The notes under the pieces: model-generated
What the model was told of the DNA's origin: nothing
Databases searched by the model: none
The model's input: only the letters and a program-made list of their open reading frames with translations
Translations under genes and position numbers: made by a program
Assembly: GCF_002335745.1 (NCBI RefSeq)
Contig: NZ_NIST01000001.1
Span: 3,410,354 to 3,474,353 of the forward strand
Direction of reading: 5' to 3'
Length of the DNA: 64,000 bases
From: Evansella halocellulosilytica
GTDB lineage: Bacteria > Bacillota > Bacilli > Bacillales > Salisediminibacteriaceae
Shown here: piece by piece, positions 35,257-44,854 of the stretch
Layout of the letters: every line of letters starts with the position of its first letter
Position numbering within the stretch: position 1 is the first letter of the stretch

Positions 35257-36351
35257 TTAGTGAGCTACCACCTTATCACTAAACTGAAACTTTTGAGAAA
35301 GGTCTAGGATATTTCGTGAAAAGTTGCGCCATTTATTTAAATGTCTTGCACCTTTGCCAGCTCTCAATTGCTCTAAAGTAAACGTAATTCCCTGATCGAT
35401 TGAAGTAGCATAACCGTATAAAAAATACCTGACAGCAGTGTTAAAAATCACTTGGTTTCGGTAGTAGTCTAAGTTTTCAGAAGTGTTACCTTCTAAAATA
35501 GCAGTGATCAATTTTGTTTGCCTCTCAGCTGTTATGACTTCTTTGGAAGGATCTTTCCTGCAAAACAGACCATAATCGTCTGGATTTAAATCGAAAGGTT
35601 TTACCTCATTTGCTGTCACTTCATAAACGAAACTCTTTCTATGGATTGGAAGGTCTTCAGATCCTTCAGCTCCTTGCACAATGTAAGCTTTTTGAAAGCC
35701 TAACCGTCTTAAGATTGCGACATTTGTATTTAATACTGTTTTGTGAAAAATTCCTAGATTAATGCCTTGTGAATCTGCTAAATTTAATAGTTTCTCGGCG
35801 ATGTTAATAAAGGATCGGACTTCGATCTCTTCTCGAACAGTTCGGATTCTTGCGAGCGGGGGACAGAGGTATTCTGTCCAAGCAAAGCCAATATTGTTTT
35901 TTTCAATGGACTGTGCAATTTGACTTGCCGTTAATTGAACAGGAATACCCATACTTTGAAAAATATCTTTTAAGGAAGTACCGTATTTTGGCGGCAATGT
36001 ATCACTTCCGTGTAAATAGACGGGGATTCCTTTTTCTGCTAGTAACATTGAGACTGGAATCGTTGCTGCAAACGTTTTTCTCCCATCATATGGACCGGAA
36101 AAGTCAATTAATCTACTAGAAATTTCTTGAGGTAAATGAATCTTTGATGCTGACTCTCGAAATGAATGAACAAATGCGGCAACTTCATCAGGTGATTCAG
36201 TTTTCAACCTCTCAGCAATTAAGAAAGCAGCAATTTGAACATCTGAAGCATCACCGTTTATTACAGACTGAGAAGCAAGGGTAGCTTCTTCATACGTCAG
36301 ATCCTTTGCTCGTTTTTTACCTTTTGCGATTTCTTTAATCCACTGTTTCAA
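35257..36351 (-). CDS. Anthranilate phosphoribosyltransferase-like protein (TrpD2/YbiB-type)
   Basis: 364 residues from TTG 36351, with GGAGGG upstream; it overlaps nasC by 17 nt. The N-terminal helical domain (KAKDLTYEEATLASQSVING) and the glycosyltransferase-3 fold (RLIDFSGPYDGRKTFAATIP; GIPVYLHGSDTLPPKYGTS; NLGIFHKTVLNTN; GSEDLPIHRKS) follow the TrpD pattern. The phosphate/PRPP loop departs from the TrpD GTGGD consensus (here FSGPYDGRKT). No trp genes are nearby and the gene sits in a nitrate operon. TrpD2 proteins can bind nucleic acid, with no proven enzyme activity. The role here is unknown. Confidence 0.8.
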   Translation of the reverse strand: MKQWIKEIAKGKKRAKDLTYEEATLASQSVINGDASDVQIAAFLIAERLKTESPDEVAAFVHSFRESASKIHLPQEISSRLIDFSGPYDGRKTFAATIPVSMLLAEKGIPVYLHGSDTLPPKYGTSLKDIFQSMGIPVQLTASQIAQSIEKNNIGFAWTEYLCPPLARIRTVREEIEVRSFINIAEKLLNLADSQGINLGIFHKTVLNTNVAILRRLGFQKAYIVQGAEGSEDLPIHRKSFVYEVTANEVKPFDLNPDDYGLFCRKDPSKEVITAERQTKLITAILEGNTSENLDYYRNQVIFNTAVRYFLYGYATSIDQGITFTLEQLRAGKGARHLNKWRNFSRNILDLSQKFQFSDKVVAH

Positions 36352-38515
36352 AAGCGTTCCCTCCTTGACCTTGATGTACGAACTCTCTTTCTATTAACGG
36401 GGTGATCTTTACAGCACACACTTTAAACTGAGGCATTTTGCAAAATGGATCTAGTACTGGGTCAGTGATACGGTTTATTGACTGGGAATCTCCCCAATGA
36501 AACGGAGCAAAAATTGTATCCCGACGAATTTTTCTACTAAATTTACTTCTAATCAGCATGCTTCCTCGCTTCGATTGAAGCTGAAACAAGGCCCCATCTT
36601 CAATCCCATAGTCAGCAGCTGTATCAGGATGTATTTCGAGCAGTGGTTCCTTGACCCGTTTAATTAAATCAGGACTTCTTCGCGTTTGCGTTCCGGATAA
36701 ATAGTGATCCATAATTCGGCCCGTTGTTAAATATAAAGGGAATTTTGTTGATGCGGACTCTAGTAAATATGGTTTCTTTATCGGATAAAACAAGGCTTTC
36801 CCATCTTCATGGCCGAAGGAACTATCGAATAATCGTGAAGTGCCAGGATGCCTTTCTTCCGGGCATGGCCAAAAAACACCTTCTTCGTTCAGCCGGTCAT
36901 ATGTAATTCCGAAATAATCTGCTTTTCCTCCCTTGCTAGCTAAACGTAGTTCGTTAAATATATCTTCAGAAGACTCATAATCAAAAGCTTCTCCATAACC
37001 GAGTTCTTCCGCTAATTCACTTAAAATTTCCCAATCGTGTCTTACATGACTAAGTGCTTTGCGCTCTGCTTTTCGTAATACGACACGCCCTTCCAAGTTT
37101 GTCATTGTTCCTTCATCCTCTAGATAAGAAGAGGAGGGGAGGATTAAATCTGCCATTCTAGCAGTTTCAGATACAAACATATCAGCCACGACGAGGAATT
37201 TAAGCTTATTTAATGCCTTTTCTACAAAAATAGCGTTAGGATTAGAGACAACAGGATTAGATGCCATCACAAATAATCCGGTTATCTCCTCCTGTTCAAT
37301 TTTCTCCATCATTTCATAGGCAGAAACTCCTTTTCTAGGTAATTCTGATTCTTCAACTCCCCAAACTTTTGCAATATATTTTCGGTCCTCATCATTTTCT
37401 ATAGAACGATAACCAGGAAGTTGGTCAGCTTTTTGACCGTGTTCTCGACCCCCTTGGCCGTTTCCTTGACCAGTAATAGCTCCGTACCCAGATGCATATC
37501 TTCCTATTTTTCCAGTTGCTAAAACGAGATTGATAAACTGACGAACATTTTCATATCCATGTGCATGCTGCTCCACACCTCGTGCAGTGAATAACATCCC
37601 TGTTTCTGCCTGTCCGTATTTTCGTGCAGCTTCATAAATGTGTTCTACAGGTACACCAGCTAAGCGAGCTGTTTCTTCTAGATTCATGTTCTTAGCTAAA
37701 TCCTCAAGGTCCTTAAAACCATTCGTTCGATTATCAATGAATTCTTTGTCTGCATATCCTTCATCTAAAATGACTTTTAGTATGCCATTAGCTACATATG
37801 CGTCCATTCCTGGCTGTACTTGAAGGTGTAAATCTGCAAGTTTTGCTGTTGCCGTTTCTCGAGGATCAATGACGATAATAAAAGCACCATTCTTTTTCGC
37901 TTGTCTAAAATAAGGGAGAATCGTCGGTTGACATTCAGCGATATTCGTTCCAACTAAAATAATGCATTTCGTATCAGGTATTTCTGAAAGGCTATTCGTA
38001 AGTCCTCGATCAATACCGAACCCATCATTCATTGCAGTCGCTGCAGCACTCATACAAAAACGGCCATTATAATCGATATGTTTTGTTTTCAAAGCCACTC
38101 GAGCAAATTTCCCAAGCAAATAAGCTTCCTCATTCGTAAGTGAACCACCGCCGTAGACACCTATCGTATCTTTACCAATTTCTTTTTGAAGGTTTCTAAA
38201 TTTATCAGCAATATATTCTAAGGCAAGCTCCCAAGGAATTCTCACAAATTCCCCGTCAATTTTAATTAAGGGATGGGTCACACGCTCACCATGAAACACG
38301 TGTTGGTGAGCGTTTGCTCCTTTTATACACAGACGACCTTGCGAAGTCGGATCTTGTTTATTAGGCTTTGTTTTAAATCGTTTCCGGGTTACGACTGTTT
38401 CTTCGATTAAATCTAGAGAGCACTGAACGCTACAGTAAGGACACTGTGTTCGCATTACCTTTTCTGTACCTTTACCTAGCTGTTTCGATCTGAAATAGTC
38501 TAAAAAATCACTCAA
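36335..38515 (-). CDS. nasC: Assimilatory nitrate reductase catalytic subunit
   Basis: 726 residues, starting at TTG 38515 because the N-terminus (DFLDYFRSKQ) fits the Bacillus NasC pattern; an internal ATG exists 60 nt later. The [4Fe-4S] ligands lie in CPYCSVQCSLDL with a further Cys in GRLCIKG. Molybdopterin-guanine-dinucleotide contacts follow (YNGRFCMSAAATAM; GRFCM typical of Nas/NapA), and the C-terminal dinucleotide-binding domain ends near residue 715. It reduces nitrate to nitrite in the cytoplasm. The NasB electron-transfer partner is not encoded in this cluster. Confidence 0.93.
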   Translation of the reverse strand: MSDFLDYFRSKQLGKGTEKVMRTQCPYCSVQCSLDLIEETVVTRKRFKTKPNKQDPTSQGRLCIKGANAHQHVFHGERVTHPLIKIDGEFVRIPWELALEYIADKFRNLQKEIGKDTIGVYGGGSLTNEEAYLLGKFARVALKTKHIDYNGRFCMSAAATAMNDGFGIDRGLTNSLSEIPDTKCIILVGTNIAECQPTILPYFRQAKKNGAFIIVIDPRETATAKLADLHLQVQPGMDAYVANGILKVILDEGYADKEFIDNRTNGFKDLEDLAKNMNLEETARLAGVPVEHIYEAARKYGQAETGMLFTARGVEQHAHGYENVRQFINLVLATGKIGRYASGYGAITGQGNGQGGREHGQKADQLPGYRSIENDEDRKYIAKVWGVEESELPRKGVSAYEMMEKIEQEEITGLFVMASNPVVSNPNAIFVEKALNKLKFLVVADMFVSETARMADLILPSSSYLEDEGTMTNLEGRVVLRKAERKALSHVRHDWEILSELAEELGYGEAFDYESSEDIFNELRLASKGGKADYFGITYDRLNEEGVFWPCPEERHPGTSRLFDSSFGHEDGKALFYPIKKPYLLESASTKFPLYLTTGRIMDHYLSGTQTRRSPDLIKRVKEPLLEIHPDTAADYGIEDGALFQLQSKRGSMLIRSKFSRKIRRDTIFAPFHWGDSQSINRITDPVLDPFCKMPQFKVCAVKITPLIEREFVHQGQGGNAFETVD

Positions 38516-38551
38516 TTTAACTCAGCCTTTCTTAGGGAAGTAGTTGCATGA

Positions 38552-38875
38552 CTAAATTCGTATAAAAACAGTGTCGTCAATCACTTTTATTTCAAAGGTT
38601 TGTACACATCCGTCATCAGGCTTCTGTACAAGGCCATTATCAAGATCGATTTTCCAATCGTGAAGAGGGCAAAAGACAAACTCTCCGCTAACTAGCCCTT
38701 GAGAAAGTGGACCTTCTTTATGTGGACATTTATTTTCAACTGCTTTTACTTTCCCGTTTGTTAAACGGAACAGGGCAATTTCTCGTCCTCTAACATTCAC
38801 TTCTTTTCCGACTTGAATGGGAAGGTCATGTATTTTGGCAACCTCAATCAATGTTCGCTCCATTGTTTTACTCAT
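38552..38875 (-). CDS. nasE: Nitrite reductase small subunit (Rieske-type)
   Basis: 107 residues. A Rieske [2Fe-2S] fold with the ligand pairs CPHKEGPLSQG and CPLHDWKIDL. It is the small subunit of assimilatory NAD(P)H-nitrite reductase and pairs with NasD directly upstream (21 bp apart). GGAGCAAG precedes the ATG. Confidence 0.95.
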   Translation of the reverse strand: MSKTMERTLIEVAKIHDLPIQVGKEVNVRGREIALFRLTNGKVKAVENKCPHKEGPLSQGLVSGEFVFCPLHDWKIDLDNGLVQKPDDGCVQTFEIKVIDDTVFIRI

Positions 38876-38896
38876 TTATATCTTGCTCCTTCCTTT

Positions 38897-41326
38897 TTAA
38901 GGTACTTCGGTAACATCGATATTTGAAAAAAGATTCTCCTTTGTACTCGTATTTTCAATCATTTCTTTCCAAGGATCTTTAGGTAATGCATTTAACGCAA
39001 TTTCCATACGATCCACAAGAACACTTTTCATTTCTGAATCTTCGATTACGACTGATTTTATGTGATCAAGTCCAACTCGCTCAATCCAGTGGGACGTACG
39101 CTCTAAATAACGTGCATCTTCACGATAGAACTGTAAATATGCAGCGACAGTTTCAAGCACTTCATCCATCGTTTCTACTTTACATAGAAGATCTCCTTTA
39201 CGGAGTTCGGTGCCACCGTTTCCACCTACATACACTTCCCAAGAACCTTCCACACCAACAATCCCAACATCTTTTATCCCTGATTCAGCACAGTTTCTCG
39301 GACATGCAGATACACCCATTTTTACTTTATGTGGAGTATTTAAACGTTCAAATTTTTTCTCAAGAGCGATTCCCATCCCAATAGCATCTTGAGTACCGAA
39401 GCGGCAGAAATTTTCACCGACGCATGTTTTAACGGTTCGGATTGCTTTACCATACGCATACCCTGAAGGCATATCTAAATCCTTCCAAACATTAGGAAGA
39501 TCGTCTTTTTTAATGCCTAATAAGTCAATCCGCTGCCCACCTGTCAGTTTCACTAGTGGTACTTCATATTTATCAGCTACATCGGCAATTTTTCGTAAGT
39601 CTTTTGCGTTTGTCACACCACCATACATCCTCGGAACAACAGAATACGTCCCGTCGTTTTGAATGTTTGCATGCATTCTTTCGTTTACGAATCGAGATTC
39701 CCGTTCATCTTCGTAGTCGGTAGGATGAATCATTCCAAGGTAGTAGTTAATTGCTGGGCGGCATTTGGAGCAGCCTTCATCAGACTTCCAACCTAATACA
39801 TTCATGACTTCTTTTGTCATCGTTAAGCCTTTTGCTTTGATTTCCTCAACGACTTCATCATGAGATAAGTCGGTACAAGCACAAATCGTTTCCTTTTCGT
39901 TCACATGCTGGAAGTCATTCCCAAGAGTATGCTCGAGTAAATCCCCAACTAACCCTTTACAAGTCCCACATGATCGGGAAGCATTCGTACAGTTCTTTAC
40001 TTCTTCAATGGAGGTTAACCCTTCATTCTGAATCGCTGTAACAATATCTCCTTTAGAAACACCGTTACAGCCACAAATGATTTCACTATTCGCCATTTCT
40101 GCGACAAGGCTTCCAGACTTTTCTGTTTGAGAATCAAGGATACGAACTTCACTTAAATTGGAAATATTTTCTTTGTTGTTGATCATATTAAGTAATCTGG
40201 ATCCTTCGGTTGTATCACCGAAAAGAACAGCACCAACGACTTTGTCACCTCGCACAACGATTTTTTTGTAAACTCCTTTGAATTCGTCTTGAACACGAAT
40301 CGCTTTATTGGTTGGATGATCCATAAAGTCACCTGCAGAAAATACATCGACACCGCTAACTTTTAACTTCGTAGAGAGCACTGACCCCTGATAGCCATTT
40401 TCAAGGTTTTGATTACAAATCTTTTTAGCTAACACTTTACCTTGCTCATAAAGAGGGGCAACGAGACCGTATACCATTTCCCGGTGTTCCGCACACTCTC
40501 CAAGAGCATAAATATTAGGCGCACTTGTTTCCATATAGTCATTTACAATAATTCCACGGTTTGTTTCGATACCGCTCGCTTTGGCTACATCAACATTTGG
40601 CTTAATCCCAACTGCCATGACGACAAGGTCGGCATTAACGACCTTTCCATTTTTAAAAACAACTTTTTCTACTCGAGTTTCTCCAAGGATCGCTTCTGTT
40701 TGATGATTCATGAGGAAGTTCATTCCTTGCTTTTCTAATTCCTGTTTTAACAATGTCGATGCTGTAGGGTCCAACTGTCTTTCCATTAAATAATCAATTA
40801 TATGAACTACATCTACTTCCATTCCGAGGTTCAATAAACCTCTGGCTGCTTCTAACCCGAGTAAACCACCGCCAATAACAACGGCACGTTTATATTTGTT
40901 AGAAGCATGAATCATTTCTTCACAGTCTTCAATATTTCGAAAGGCTATTACACCTTCTTTATCAGCTCCTGGTAAGGGGAGCATGAATGGGTGAGAGCCT
41001 GTTGCTAAAATAAGGTCATCGTATTGTACTGTACGACCTTTATCTGTATGGACGATTTGCTTTTTCTTATCGATATTTTCTACTGTTTCACTAGTAAACA
41101 GAGAGATGTTATTTTTTTCATACCATTCATAGGAATTTAGTACAATATCATTCACTGTCGTGTCTCCCTGTAAAACAGAAGAGAGCATGATCCGGTTATA
41201 GTTTGGATGAGGTTCTGATCCAAATACGGTAATTTCAAAGCGGTCGGGATTAAGTTTTAAAATTTCTTCGAGGCATCGTATACCAGCCATACCATTACCA
41301 ACGAATACTAATTTTCTTTTTGACAT
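38897..41326 (-). CDS. nasD: Nitrite reductase [NAD(P)H] large subunit
   Basis: 809 residues, usual for the family. It reduces nitrite to ammonium by six electrons. Domains in order: FAD/NAD(P) oxidoreductase (VFVGNGMAGIRCLEEIL at about 5; AVVIGGGLLGLEAARGL at about 145), two BFD-like [2Fe-2S] modules with cysteines in IICGCNGVSKGD and CKGLVG, then CACTDLSHDE and CSKCRPAIN, a nitrite/sulfite-reductase ferredoxin-like half domain, and the siroheme/[4Fe-4S] site with CVGENFCRFGTQD and GVSACPRNCAESG. Cotranscribed with nasE and nasC. Confidence 0.96.
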   Translation of the reverse strand: MSKRKLVFVGNGMAGIRCLEEILKLNPDRFEITVFGSEPHPNYNRIMLSSVLQGDTTVNDIVLNSYEWYEKNNISLFTSETVENIDKKKQIVHTDKGRTVQYDDLILATGSHPFMLPLPGADKEGVIAFRNIEDCEEMIHASNKYKRAVVIGGGLLGLEAARGLLNLGMEVDVVHIIDYLMERQLDPTASTLLKQELEKQGMNFLMNHQTEAILGETRVEKVVFKNGKVVNADLVVMAVGIKPNVDVAKASGIETNRGIIVNDYMETSAPNIYALGECAEHREMVYGLVAPLYEQGKVLAKKICNQNLENGYQGSVLSTKLKVSGVDVFSAGDFMDHPTNKAIRVQDEFKGVYKKIVVRGDKVVGAVLFGDTTEGSRLLNMINNKENISNLSEVRILDSQTEKSGSLVAEMANSEIICGCNGVSKGDIVTAIQNEGLTSIEEVKNCTNASRSCGTCKGLVGDLLEHTLGNDFQHVNEKETICACTDLSHDEVVEEIKAKGLTMTKEVMNVLGWKSDEGCSKCRPAINYYLGMIHPTDYEDERESRFVNERMHANIQNDGTYSVVPRMYGGVTNAKDLRKIADVADKYEVPLVKLTGGQRIDLLGIKKDDLPNVWKDLDMPSGYAYGKAIRTVKTCVGENFCRFGTQDAIGMGIALEKKFERLNTPHKVKMGVSACPRNCAESGIKDVGIVGVEGSWEVYVGGNGGTELRKGDLLCKVETMDEVLETVAAYLQFYREDARYLERTSHWIERVGLDHIKSVVIEDSEMKSVLVDRMEIALNALPKDPWKEMIENTSTKENLFSNIDVTEVP

Positions 41327-41381
41327 AAGGCGTAACCCTCCAATGAAAAATTATTTCTTACGTAAATAATCAATTTGAATG

Positions 41382-42899
41382 TTATTTGTTAACGGCAACT
41401 TTTTTTACAGCTAAATCTAATTCAGAAGAGTCCAATGAATTTTCTTTATCAACGGAAGATTCATAGTAATCAACAGCAAAGGAATTTTCAGGTTCTTCTA
41501 ACCAAAAGAAACAAATAATGAAGCTGACAAATGCACCACCGGCTAAAATAAAGAAAAACTGCTGTGAAGTAACGAGCGTATATAAAGTTAAATAAATGGT
41601 AGAACCGACATTTCCATAAGCACCTGCCATTCCAGCAACTTGTCCGGTTATTCGCTTTTTAATCATCGGAATAATCGCAAACGTAGCACCTTCAGCCCCT
41701 TGGACAAAGACCGAAGTAACGACTGTAAGAATGACAGCTAACATCAATGGCCATCCAGAATCGATAAAGCCCATTGCTAACAATCCTAATGTAATACCAA
41801 CCATGTAAATAAGCATGACGTTTTTTCTGTTCCCCATTCGATCTGATAACATACCACCAAGAGGTCTTGCTACTAAATTAATAAAGGCAAAAGAAGCTGC
41901 AATCATACCTGCTGAGGTGGCACTTAATGAGAAGGTAAGCTGAAAAAACATCGGGAGCATCGATACAATGGCTAATTCAGCCCCAAAGTTAGCAAAATAA
42001 GTGCTATTTAGTGCAGCCACGTTTTTAAATTTATATTGATCATCCTCGGGTACACCTTTTCGTAAGATAGGAACGTTCACTTGTAATATTTTATAGATTT
42101 GATAAATCATCACGATTATGACGATTGTATAAATCATGTAAAGTGTAGTTGAGGAAATGAACCCCATTCCTTCTAGCCGCCATGCTAATATCGCTAGAGC
42201 CCCGCCTAATGGAAGTGTCCATAAAATAAGTTGAACTAAATCTTTCCAACTACTAACCTCCATAGCTCCAGATTTTTTAGGAACAACGAATTCTTTTGAT
42301 TCGGGTGTATCTCTTACTGCCAAATAATAGATTATGCCGTAAACGAAACAGCATAACCCCGTTAGAGCAACAGCATATCTCCAGCCATCATCTCCACCGA
42401 ACATCGATAATGCAAACCAAGGTAATAGCATAGCTCCAGCGGCAGAACCGAAATTTCCCCATCCTCCGTATATGCCTTCCGCAAAACCAACATCCTTAGG
42501 AGGGAACCATTCTGAAACCATCCGTATTCCGATAACAAAGCTTGCACCGATACTACTTAGTAACAGTCTGGATATCATTAATTGTGTCCATGAGTCACCA
42601 AATGCGAATATGAAAGTTGGAATGGACATTAATATCAATAGGCCGGAGTAGACAACTCTTGGACCGTATCGGTCAATTAACATACCGATTACAATTCTTG
42701 CAGGGATGGTTAAGGCAACATTTATAATTCCTAATGCTGCGATGTGTTCATTTGTCAACCAATCACTCGATTCAAGCATTGTTGTCGCTAACGGAGCCAT
42801 ATTAAACCAAGTGAAGAAGGAGACAAAAAATGCAATCCACGTTAAATGCAAAACTTTCATTCGTTCATTTTTAAATTTAAAAATGTCCATTACTTTCAT
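41382..42899 (-). CDS. narK: Nitrate/nitrite transporter, NarK-type MFS
   Basis: 505 residues with 12-14 membrane segments. NarK-type signatures are present: FFTWFNMAPLATTM in TM1, the nitrate signature region GIYGGWGNFGSAAGAMLLPW and its second-half counterpart VAGMAGAYGNVGSTIYL. A cytoplasmic loop around residues 205-290 (VPKKSGAMEVSSWKD; KGVPEDDQYKFKN) is longer than in the shortest members. It heads the nas operon, 55 bp before nasD, so uptake for assimilation is the likely role. GGAGG lies upstream of the ATG. It could be called nasA. Confidence 0.9.
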   Translation of the reverse strand: MKVMDIFKFKNERMKVLHLTWIAFFVSFFTWFNMAPLATTMLESSDWLTNEHIAALGIINVALTIPARIVIGMLIDRYGPRVVYSGLLILMSIPTFIFAFGDSWTQLMISRLLLSSIGASFVIGIRMVSEWFPPKDVGFAEGIYGGWGNFGSAAGAMLLPWFALSMFGGDDGWRYAVALTGLCCFVYGIIYYLAVRDTPESKEFVVPKKSGAMEVSSWKDLVQLILWTLPLGGALAILAWRLEGMGFISSTTLYMIYTIVIIVMIYQIYKILQVNVPILRKGVPEDDQYKFKNVAALNSTYFANFGAELAIVSMLPMFFQLTFSLSATSAGMIAASFAFINLVARPLGGMLSDRMGNRKNVMLIYMVGITLGLLAMGFIDSGWPLMLAVILTVVTSVFVQGAEGATFAIIPMIKKRITGQVAGMAGAYGNVGSTIYLTLYTLVTSQQFFFILAGGAFVSFIICFFWLEEPENSFAVDYYESSVDKENSLDSSELDLAVKKVAVNK

Positions 42900-43085
42900 T
42901 TTCCAAAATCCTCCTTACTGAGTATTTTGTTTGTTTTTTATTTTCAGAAAATAACAAAGGGGAATAAGTTGGTGTAAATTATGGCATATTCTTTAAATTT
43001 AAAAAGGGGTTTTGATAGATAACCTCACATCACCGCAGTAAAGGAGAAAAGGGATAAAAATGAGGGAAACCTAACACGAAAGCAA

Positions 43086-43099
43086 TGTAAGCGCTATTA
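43086..43099. promoter_or_regulatory. Putative cre (CcpA) site upstream of the nas operon
   Basis: TGTAAGCGCTATTA fits the cre core TGnAAnCG. It lies about 190 bp upstream of narK, in a 280-bp leader where no clear TnrA box (TGTnAn7TnACA) or promoter pair was found by eye. Alternatively it belongs to the opposite strand. Confidence 0.35.
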
Positions 43100-43221
43100 A
43101 AAATACAAAAAAAATTATATTTTTTTTGAACTTTAGTTGAATGAATATCATAAATATAGGCCTTTATGGGCCAAGGGTTTAAAGACATGAAAAAAGGAGT
43201 ACCTCCCCAAATGTCGAATTT

Positions 43222-43368
43222 AGTAAAAATCCACGAGATTCCTGTGGGAAAGCAACAGCTTTCTCTTGTACGACGAGTATCCGCAGGAGCAGAAGATCCC
43301 TCAGGGAGATTTTCCTGAGGAAGCTGAAGCGTTGCCTACGGAAAGCGAGTTGTAATTTTAAAATCAAC
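43222..43368. repeat. Dispersed repeat family R1, copy 4
   Basis: It holds AAATCCACGAGATTCCTGTG, GGAAAGCAACAG, GAGCAGAAGATCCCTCAGGG, AAGCTGAAGCGTTGCC and GGAAAGCGAG, ending AAAATCAACGC. It has an extra segment between the AAAGC block and the GAAGATCC block. It stands alone, away from any IS, between the nas promoter region and the VTT gene. The rest of 42900-43602 holds only the cre-like site. Confidence 0.65.
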
Positions 43369-43602
43369 GCTAAACACACCAAATTTCAAAAAGGGCACAG
43401 AGCAAATTCTGTACTTTTAGCATTAAAAATGTTGAATTATGAAACTGGCTCACTTACGAAAATAAAGAGTTTTTACAACTTGGCCAACAAATGTTTGAGT
43501 TATCCCTGTTTTTTAATAGCATTTGCGGCTTAACCCTTTAAATGTTAGGTTATATAATTAATACAATATTTAATTGCATATCAAAAGGAGTCTCGTTCAT
43601 CT

Positions 43603-44274
43603 ATGCCAACGAAGCTATTAATTAAAATTGTCGTTTTTCTACTGATCATTCTCTTTCTTTTTTGGTTGAATCATTCGTTTTTGAATTTGCATCCCGACCA
43701 AATTCAAAAAACGGTACTATCATTTGGCTTTTGGGCTCCACTCGTGTTTATTGTTATGTTTGCAGTTCGACCGTTTGTCCTCTTTCCTGCATCCATTTTA
43801 GCAATCGCTGGAGGATTGTCATTCGGTCCGCTTATTGGTCCTGTCGTAACGTACATCGGCTCATTGTCAGGAGCTTCCTTGTCCTTTCTTTTCGTACGAA
43901 AATTAGGCCACTCATTTATTCAAAAAGAGTGGCAAGGGAAAGGGACACACCTTCAAGAACGGATCGAAGACAATGGTTTTTTCTACGTGCTAGCATTACG
44001 GATTATACCTGTCATTAATTTTGATTTTGTCAGCTACTTATCTGGGCTATCAAGAATTTCTTTTCGAAAATATATTGGTGCGACAATGGTAGGGATCATT
44101 CCAGGAACTTTAGCATTTAATTTTTTAGGAGCGACATTTGTTGAATTAAATGTAATAATGGTTTTTGTCACTAGCATGTTGTTTTTAATTGCTTTTTCAG
44201 TACCTGTCATCATTCGTAAAAGACTTGAAAAGAAAAACATTCGCGTTGATTTACTTCCAGATGAAGAACTTTGA
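43603..44274 (+). CDS. TVP38/TMEM64 (VTT-domain) family membrane protein
   Basis: 223 residues. An N-terminal membrane segment (8-24) precedes the VTT (SNARE-associated/DedA-like) domain: FVIMFAVRPFVLFPASILAIAGG, LSFGPLIGPVVTYIGSLSGASLSFL, and ALRIIPVINFDFVSYLSGLSRISFRKY. The conserved Arg and Pro in RIIP and G-rich helices suit membrane lipid or ion homeostasis roles proposed for DedA-like proteins. The positive C-terminal tail is cytoplasmic. AAAGGAG lies 10-12 nt before the ATG. It is a single gene. Confidence 0.87.
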   Translation: MPTKLLIKIVVFLLIILFLFWLNHSFLNLHPDQIQKTVLSFGFWAPLVFIVMFAVRPFVLFPASILAIAGGLSFGPLIGPVVTYIGSLSGASLSFLFVRKLGHSFIQKEWQGKGTHLQERIEDNGFFYVLALRIIPVINFDFVSYLSGLSRISFRKYIGATMVGIIPGTLAFNFLGATFVELNVIMVFVTSMLFLIAFSVPVIIRKRLEKKNIRVDLLPDEEL

Positions 44275-44291
44275 TTTTGTGGGGAGTTATT

Positions 44292-44530
44292 AGTGGGACA
44301 GAAGCAATCGATTTACGGCTGGTCCCAACTTATTTCTTGTTGGAATACGAAGTGTTTACCAAAAAAGCAAAAAGAGGGGCGAATGCCCCAAAAACTCCCG
44401 CAAAATTGCGATAGAAAAACGTAAATTTATTCGCATTTGGCTCAATCTTTGTGGCAACAATGTTCTATTAAATAAGAAATGTCTTTCACCGGTGAGGACC
44501 ACTCTTATTAAATGGATTTTGTCCCAGCCT
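44292..44530. mobile_element. Short MITE-like remnant with IS1182-type ends
   Basis: About 240 bp bounded by GTGGGACA on the left and TTTTGTCCCAGCCT on the right, similar to the inverted ends of the IS1182 elements. A hairpin near the right end (TCACCGGTGA) and CCACTCTTATTAAATGGATT match the end of the element at 1-716. No coding content remains. Confidence 0.55.
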
Positions 44531-44534
44531 ATGT

Positions 44535-44852
44535 TTATTTTTTCAGTTTAAATAGTTGAAATCCAATAATCATGAACGAAATAATAACAAAATAAAGAAC
44601 CGTCACCCACATCCATTCAAATCCTTCGATAAAAGGAATGAGACTAACAGCAACGATGTTAACTAGACTCATTGGTGCGAACATAGACCATGTAAGCGAA
44701 GCAAGAAACGTAAAGAATACACCTAAATTTACCATAAGTATAAGTGTTGCAGCGATGAAATATGGATATTCGTATATACTGTTGTCTATAGTGAAGAACA
44801 AGATGCTAATCGCAAGTAGAAATAAAAAGAAAATGACGAGATAATCCTTCAC
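44535..44852 (-). CDS. Small membrane protein of unknown function (three to four TM)
   Basis: 105 residues from GTG 44852, 2 nt after the rarD stop, so very likely translated together with it. Hydrophobic segments at about 4-22, 30-55, 60-74 and 80-100. Few charged residues and no motif. Function not recognised. AAAGGCG overlaps the end of rarD as its ribosome site. Confidence 0.65.
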   Translation of the reverse strand: MKDYLVIFFLFLLAISILFFTIDNSIYEYPYFIAATLILMVNLGVFFTFLASLTWSMFAPMSLVNIVAVSLIPFIEGFEWMWVTVLYFVIISFMIIGFQLFKLKK

Positions 44853-44854
44853 GA

